NCBI GenBank assembly: GCA_020628495.1
Contig: JAHDFA010000005.1
Span: 1-47,774 of the forward strand
Direction of reading: 5' to 3'
Length of the DNA stretch: 47,774 bases
Origin: Hellea sp.
GTDB taxonomy: Bacteria > Pseudomonadota > Alphaproteobacteria > Caulobacterales > Maricaulaceae
Positions 43,824 through 47,774 of this stretch are shown here, one piece after another. Under the pieces are notes generated by a model. The model saw only the letters and a list, made by a program, of their open reading frames with translations, ran no database searches and was not told where the DNA came from. The translations under genes were made by a program, and so were the position numbers. Within the stretch, counting starts at the first letter, position 1; each line of letters begins with the position of its first letter.

Positions 43824-45833
43824 TTGCGATTGGTCCGAAAAACTCTTATCTACGTCTTAGTTATCTTGAGCCTCGGCGCAAGTTTTGCCTTCGCGCAGTC
43901 TGACGCAGAGTCCTTTGAGAGCGTTACGGGAGCTTTGAGCGTCGAGGCGCTGTCGGCCAAATTCGAGGTTTATCACGACATAAATTGGGACGCGGAGATA
44001 GAAGACTTTCAAAAAGACAATGCACCGCGCTTTACACCAATTAACATGTCGGAGCCCGATTTTGGATATGTCGACAATCGCATTTGGCTGCGCGCCCGGT
44101 TAAAGAATGACACACTCAGCGATTCAGTCTGGCGTCTCTATGTCCGGGAAAATTTCCTACAATACTATAGCGTCTATATGGTGCGTGATTCAGGGCAGGT
44201 TGAGCCAATAGAAAACCACACGCCCAAAACCAAATTTTCTGAGCGGTTAATGAATTATCCGGAACTCGTGACTCCCATAAAGTTTGAACCGGGTGAATCC
44301 ATCACACTCTATATTGCTTATTGGTCGGAAGGCTCTTCCAATGCGGCCATATCCTTGGAAACCTCCGATAGCTTTGCTCAGATGGCCGTCGCCCGAACAT
44401 CAAAGAATTACATCTTTTATGGCATGATCGGCTTATTGATCATCACAGCCTTTCTGGGACTAGTTATCCTGCGGCGTAAAGTTTTCGCGGCCTATCTCAT
44501 CTACGTTTTTCTAACGCTTTTATATTTGATGCATGTTGACGGGGTTACCTTTCAATATTTCTGGCCATCACACCCGCGCTTCAATTCATATTTCACAATC
44601 ATTATAGGGACGGCTTTTGTGCTGGCGACCTATAATTTTGCGCGCATATTTTTGGATACGCGGCGATATCACCCTTTCGCAGATAGCGTGCTGTTTTGGA
44701 TGGGTGCCGCCACGCCATTCATTACAATACCGGGTGCGGTTTTTGACCCGCAACTCACCAAACAAATCATCATGCCACTTATTTTGCTGGCTATTCTGGC
44801 CGGCACGGTGGTTGGCCTTATCGCAGCAAGAGAGCGGTTTAAACTCGTCCGCTTTTATCTATTTGCCTGGATGTTTGGTATCATATCCGCGGGAATAATG
44901 AATATGCGACATGTCTTGGGTTTCGATATTTCCCAAGATACAGAATTTGACAGCATCCGCATTTCCATGGTGGTTGATTCCATCATGATGGGCCTTGCTG
45001 TTGTCGACGGATATATCCAAACACAAAGGCAGCGCGAAAAAGCGACCCGGGAGAACCTGAAATCCGCAAAACAAAATTTGAAACTCAACCAGCGTCTGTT
45101 TGATCTGGAAGAGCAATATAATCTGGCAGAGGAGATGGCGATTACGCGAGATGAAAATCTCAAAAACACGATTCATGATTTGCGCCAGCCCCTGCATGCA
45201 CTACGATTGAATATCCAAAAATCCTCCGGTTCAATCCAGCGTAGCACGGAAGAATCAGAGCAAATCGGCGAGATGTTTTCCTATCTGGAGACGCTGCTGA
45301 CAACGCAATTGGAGACAGCCGTTTCATCTCCACCAACCCCATCAGGCACTACTGCACAACCAAAAATCGAAGCCACGGACACGCCGATGAGAGCGCAAAA
45401 AATTCTGAAATCCGTGCATGAGATGTTTCTTCCCGACGCATTGGAGAAAGGACTGACGTTTCGGTTTATCCCCTCTCGTCATGATGCCACAGTCAACGCC
45501 TTTATTCTTATCCGCATTTTGAATAATCTTGTTTCCAATGCTATTAAATATACGCCATCAGGAAAAGTCTTGATCGGTTCGCGGCGCATGAAAGACCATT
45601 TACGAATAGAAGTGCACGACACCGGGATCGGAATGAACGAGGCGGATTTCAAAGCGGCCAAACTTCGACATGTCCGGCTGGATGAGGGTTTACCGCATGC
45701 GGATGGAAGGGGGCTCGGTCTGTCCATTGCGGCGCATCTGGCGGCACAAAACGGATATCGGCTCTCTCGCGCGAGAAACCGTAAAAACGGGACGAGCCTC
45801 TATCTCGAAATACCAGTAAAGCCGGAATCTTAA
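43824..45833 (+). CDS. 7TMR-DISM sensor histidine kinase
   Basis: The sensor has a signal peptide (MRLVRKTL, then IYVLVILSLGASFAFA, cleavage about residue 24) and a periplasmic 7TMR-DISM extracellular domain of type 2 (about 30-185, with NRIWLRARLKNDT and WRLYVREN). Seven membrane helices follow (about 196-395), then a coiled coil (400-445) and a kinase core. The H-box is TIHDLRQPLHALRLNI (His 451), the N-box NNLVSNAIKYTP (567-578), the G1 box DTGIGM (599-604) and the G2 box GRGLGLS (628-634). DISM domains are thought to sense carbohydrates or similar ligands. No ATG fits. TTG 43824 (or TTG 43830) puts the signal peptide first; the open frame upstream is antisense to the response regulator. 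Start therefore uncertain. Confidence 0.88.
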   Translation: MRLVRKTLIYVLVILSLGASFAFAQSDAESFESVTGALSVEALSAKFEVYHDINWDAEIEDFQKDNAPRFTPINMSEPDFGYVDNRIWLRARLKNDTLSDSVWRLYVRENFLQYYSVYMVRDSGQVEPIENHTPKTKFSERLMNYPELVTPIKFEPGESITLYIAYWSEGSSNAAISLETSDSFAQMAVARTSKNYIFYGMIGLLIITAFLGLVILRRKVFAAYLIYVFLTLLYLMHVDGVTFQYFWPSHPRFNSYFTIIIGTAFVLATYNFARIFLDTRRYHPFADSVLFWMGAATPFITIPGAVFDPQLTKQIIMPLILLAILAGTVVGLIAARERFKLVRFYLFAWMFGIISAGIMNMRHVLGFDISQDTEFDSIRISMVVDSIMMGLAVVDGYIQTQRQREKATRENLKSAKQNLKLNQRLFDLEEQYNLAEEMAITRDENLKNTIHDLRQPLHALRLNIQKSSGSIQRSTEESEQIGEMFSYLETLLTTQLETAVSSPPTPSGTTAQPKIEATDTPMRAQKILKSVHEMFLPDALEKGLTFRFIPSRHDATVNAFILIRILNNLVSNAIKYTPSGKVLIGSRRMKDHLRIEVHDTGIGMNEADFKAAKLRHVRLDEGLPHADGRGLGLSIAAHLAAQNGYRLSRARNRKNGTSLYLEIPVKPES

Positions 45834-45990
45834 CTTTTAAGATGGCTAATCATCTAACAGACCCGCCTTATGTCTGCATGTCAAACGGTCTCTGCAACCA
45901 TGTGAAGACGGGCTTGCTCATGGCGATGGAAATTTCGGCCCCCATCACACTGATATTGGCGGCATCGTTTTTCGCCGTTGAATGCGAATT

Positions 45991-47349
45991 TCAATATTGA
46001 ATTTTCAGAACCTCATCTGGATTTACGGCCTCAAGGTTCCGATCATATAGCCGAGTTGTTTCAGCACTTTTATGCCCCGCCATTTTGCGCGCTTCCTCCA
46101 GCTCTCCCCCATGGGCGAGATAATTCGTGATGCCCGTCGCGCGTAGGCTGTGGTTCCCGATCTCTCCGTGATAGCCAGCGGCTTTCGCTCTCCGCTGGAT
46201 CATCTTCCAGCTCGCCACGCGAGAATAGGCGTGGCCGGTCAGCGTGCCTTTATGTGGTGTGCCGCCTTGGAAGAGAGGGGCGTCGGGCTGATCGATGAGG
46301 CCGGTAAAGGTGAGGTAGTCATCAATGTAATGGGCGAGAACCTCATGAACCGGCATCTCGTGGACCTTGGTGCGTTTCTCGACCGTGGTAAGATAGCGAA
46401 TATTGCCACGCATTTGATAATCCCGCACGCGCATCCGGCAGACAGCCGAGATCCGAAAGAGGGAATAGGCCATCATCGCGATCATGGCGCGGTCACGATA
46501 ATCGGCTTCGGTTTCCATCGGAATCATGTCGATCATGCGTGCGACGAGGGCGTTCTCCACAATTGGTGTGGCTCCCCGGCCCGACGGCACTTTGGGCAAG
46601 CGTACGGCCCGCGCGACGTTCTTCTCCAGCAGGCCGTGGGCAATACAGGCGTCAAGAAAAGTGCGGACCGCCGAGAGGATTGTGCCGACCGTGCGGGGCT
46701 TGTCATCCACTTGGCCGGTCTCGGGATCGACCTCCTGCACGGAGGCAATGAAGGCCGCGACATGCGACCCGCGCAGGTCTCTAATGTCCTGTAAACGGGC
46801 GCCTTTGGCGTCAGAACCGACCCAATCAAAGAAGCGCTGCAGACCGTTCGCATAGGCCTCGCGCGTGCGGGGATTGGTGTGCTGGATCAGGAAGTCCGCG
46901 AAAACGGCGAGGACGTCTGCCGTCTCATTCGAGCTTTCCACGAGCAGGCGAGGCGGGCAGGGGCGACCGTAATGCTTGCGCGCGAGGAGCTTTAGGCGCG
47001 GAAGATGTTCGGCGCATTCACTCAAGAGGAGATCTATCGCGCAGAGCCGCGCGAGCAGCTCGCGCTCTGTGCATCCGACTTTAGACAGCGCGTCCAGATG
47101 CGCGGCAACATTATCCTCAACAATATCCTCGAGGGTAAGTAAGCCCGCATGATCTTCGAGCCAGTCGAGAAAGTCCGCGCACCCAACCGCGAATTGATCA
47201 TTGCGTGCGGGTTGAAACACACCAGATTGCAGCGCGGCATAACATGCCACGACGTCCTGACCGCTCCGCGCAATAACAGCCGGCGGGACGAGCGATACTG
47301 CGCTTGTTCGCAAATCGCCGTTGTTGGCTGTGGGATATTGTTTTAGCAT
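45991..47349 (-). CDS. tyrosine recombinase/integrase
   Basis: This phage/element-type site-specific recombinase has a SAM-like core-binding domain at about residues 140-250 and a catalytic domain at 265-445. All active-site residues are visible: Arg 299 (LFRISAV), a Lys in VEKRTKVHEMP (~325-328), His 400 and Arg 403 (HSLRATGITNYL), His 426 (AGHKSAETT) and the nucleophile Tyr 435 (RLYDRN). The first ~140 residues are an extra, mostly helical domain. The gene is visibly richer in G+C than its neighbours, which suggests recent arrival. A dif-like palindrome stands 2 bases before its start codon. The start ATG 47349 has no clear ribosome site. Confidence 0.93.
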   Translation of the reverse strand: MLKQYPTANNGDLRTSAVSLVPPAVIARSGQDVVACYAALQSGVFQPARNDQFAVGCADFLDWLEDHAGLLTLEDIVEDNVAAHLDALSKVGCTERELLARLCAIDLLLSECAEHLPRLKLLARKHYGRPCPPRLLVESSNETADVLAVFADFLIQHTNPRTREAYANGLQRFFDWVGSDAKGARLQDIRDLRGSHVAAFIASVQEVDPETGQVDDKPRTVGTILSAVRTFLDACIAHGLLEKNVARAVRLPKVPSGRGATPIVENALVARMIDMIPMETEADYRDRAMIAMMAYSLFRISAVCRMRVRDYQMRGNIRYLTTVEKRTKVHEMPVHEVLAHYIDDYLTFTGLIDQPDAPLFQGGTPHKGTLTGHAYSRVASWKMIQRRAKAAGYHGEIGNHSLRATGITNYLAHGGELEEARKMAGHKSAETTRLYDRNLEAVNPDEVLKIQY

Positions 47350-47350
47350 A

Positions 47351-47378
47351 TGGAAACATAATTTGGATTATGTTTCCT
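47351..47378. promoter_or_regulatory. dif-like palindrome/recombinase core-site candidate
   Basis: Eleven-base arms TGGAAACATAA (47351-47361) and TTATGTTTCCT (47368-47378) surround a six-base centre TTTGGA. Counted strictly, GGAAACATAAT and ATTATGTTTCC are perfect inverted repeats with TTGG between. The arm-6-arm layout and inner CATAA...TTATGTT equal those of bacterial dif sites bound by XerC/XerD. The position just upstream of the recombinase gene also fits an autoregulatory operator. Confidence 0.5.
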
Positions 47379-47543
47379 AAGATATAGTGAAGAATAGGGG
47401 GTAAATCAGAACAAATATCAGGCTCTCAGATTGCTCAAAATGTAATTCGTCGTAGTTCAGAAGGAAGGCTCTGCGGCAAATTTGAGACCCTAAAAATGGC
47501 AAATCCGCCCTGAAAAACGTAAGGCAATTAATTTTGTTGGTTT
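47379..47543. other. A+T-rich gap upstream of the recombinase gene
   Basis: I see no coding region, tRNA or hairpin terminator in these 165 bases. It would hold the recombinase promoter and lies downstream of the partial gene at the right edge. Confidence 0.4.
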
Positions 47544-47774
47544 TTAAAGAGCTTCGCTCTCGTTCCGCTTTCGTTCCAAAACGTGTCGTAAATGTACACG
47601 ATCATTGTCACTAGGCCAAATAACGGTTGCACCCGCAGTTGCCAGTTCAACAAGCTCTAAATCATCATCACCAGCTACAGCTAAAGCTAAAGCTAAAGCT
47701 AAAGCTAAAGCTGTAGAGATACAAGTTAACAAGCAACTCAATCTAAATCCAGTTGATGCAATTGCTCCACCAGC
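47544..47774 (-). CDS. 3' end of an unknown gene running off the right edge
   Basis: A minus-strand frame is open from the last base of the window to TAA at 47546-47544, giving the last 76 residues of a protein. The visible part has GGAIASTGFRLSC, a hydrophobic stretch made partly of five Leu-Ala repeats, an acidic AGDDDLELVEL, then TVIWPSDNDRVHLRHVLERKRNESEAL. The hydrophobic stretch could be a membrane helix. I do not recognise the family. As only the end is visible, it might also be a chance frame. It is on the same strand as the recombinase and could belong to the same mobile element. Confidence 0.45.
   Translation of the reverse strand, partial: AGGAIASTGFRLSCLLTCISTALALALALALAVAGDDDLELVELATAGATVIWPSDNDRVHLRHVLERKRNESEAL
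47680..47709. repeat. hexanucleotide tandem repeat (5 units GCTAAA)
   Basis: Five perfect GCTAAA units are flanked by the one- or two-base variants GCTACA (47674-47679) and GCTGTA (47710-47715). On the minus strand each unit encodes Leu-Ala in the partial gene at 47544. A change in unit number would keep the frame. Confidence 0.9.

Noticed and set aside
45834-45990. Short hydrophobic frame (about 26 codons from an ATG near 45929) in the gap before the recombinase stop
   Set aside because: No ribosome site, very short, and it overlaps the recombinase 3' end. I see no gene, RNA or terminator in this 157-base gap.
46150-46794. Long plus-strand open frame (214 codons) within the recombinase gene
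   Set aside because: It is a shadow of a G+C-rich gene whose catalytic residues are intact on the other strand.
1-47774. CRISPR arrays, tRNA and rRNA genes
   Set aside because: I looked for regularly spaced repeats, tRNA-like cloverleaf sequences and rRNA signature stretches and found none.

Overview
The window is bacterial chromosome, most likely from an alphaproteobacterium of moderate G+C content. This rests on the PstA with a long periplasmic N-terminal domain, the DUF2793 protein, the alphaproteobacterial style of GalU/phosphomannomutase/AGE operon, and frequent TTG/GTG starts. A marine, Hyphomonadaceae-like host is my guess from general look and is not proven.

Layout. (1) 1-3273: 3' part of pstC, then pstA, pstB and phoU, a tightly coupled phosphate uptake and control operon. 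(2) 3276-5728: a UDP-glucuronate-4-epimerase-like gene on the minus strand and glmM. (3) 5978-16852: wecB and wecC (UDP-ManNAc and UDP-ManNAcA), two GT4 glycosyltransferases, a DUF2793 protein, an acyltransferase-3, an MBOAT + SGNH acylation pair and a lipoprotein. (4) 16965-34264: a nonulosonic (legionaminic-type) acid region. It holds LegC, LegB, LegI/NeuB, a PtmE-like CBS-nucleotidyltransferase, LegH/NeuD, LegG/NeuC and LegF/NeuA. Interleaved are two paralogous GT-B proteins, a GT4 enzyme with a membrane/basic insertion, a NodB deacetylase coupled to a formyltransferase, and a 952-residue protein with an ABC-exporter-like membrane domain and degenerate ABC-ATPase repeats. (5) 34424-42989: a winged-helix/nucleotidyltransferase-fold protein, then the minus-strand operon manB-galU-AGE-gmd-fcl (GDP-fucose, UDP-glucose), then rfbA and rfbB (dTDP-4-keto-6-deoxyglucose). 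(6) 43185-45833: a divergent LuxR-type response regulator and 7TMR-DISM histidine kinase. (7) 45991-47774: a G+C-richer tyrosine recombinase with a dif-like palindrome directly upstream, then a partial gene with a hexanucleotide repeat at the right edge.

How it fits together. Regions 2-5 form one large surface-glycan (O-antigen, capsule or glycoprotein-glycan) locus. GlmM gives GlcN-1-P, which can feed UDP-GlcNAc (WecB) and a GDP-GlcN route (PtmE-like). The Leg enzymes would lead to CMP-legionaminate. Gmd/Fcl make GDP-fucose and RfbA/RfbB a dTDP-6-deoxy sugar. Several glycosyltransferases and three kinds of tailoring enzyme (O-acyltransferases, deacetylase, formyltransferase) would use these. 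No Wzx, Wzy, Wza/Wzc, Wzm/Wzt or initiating polyprenyl-phosphate transferase is recognisable here, so assembly and export genes are elsewhere or unrecognised.

An unusual architectural trait is the frequent strand switching with almost no intergenic space at convergent junctions. Four junctions have the two stop codons interlocked in one tetranucleotide.
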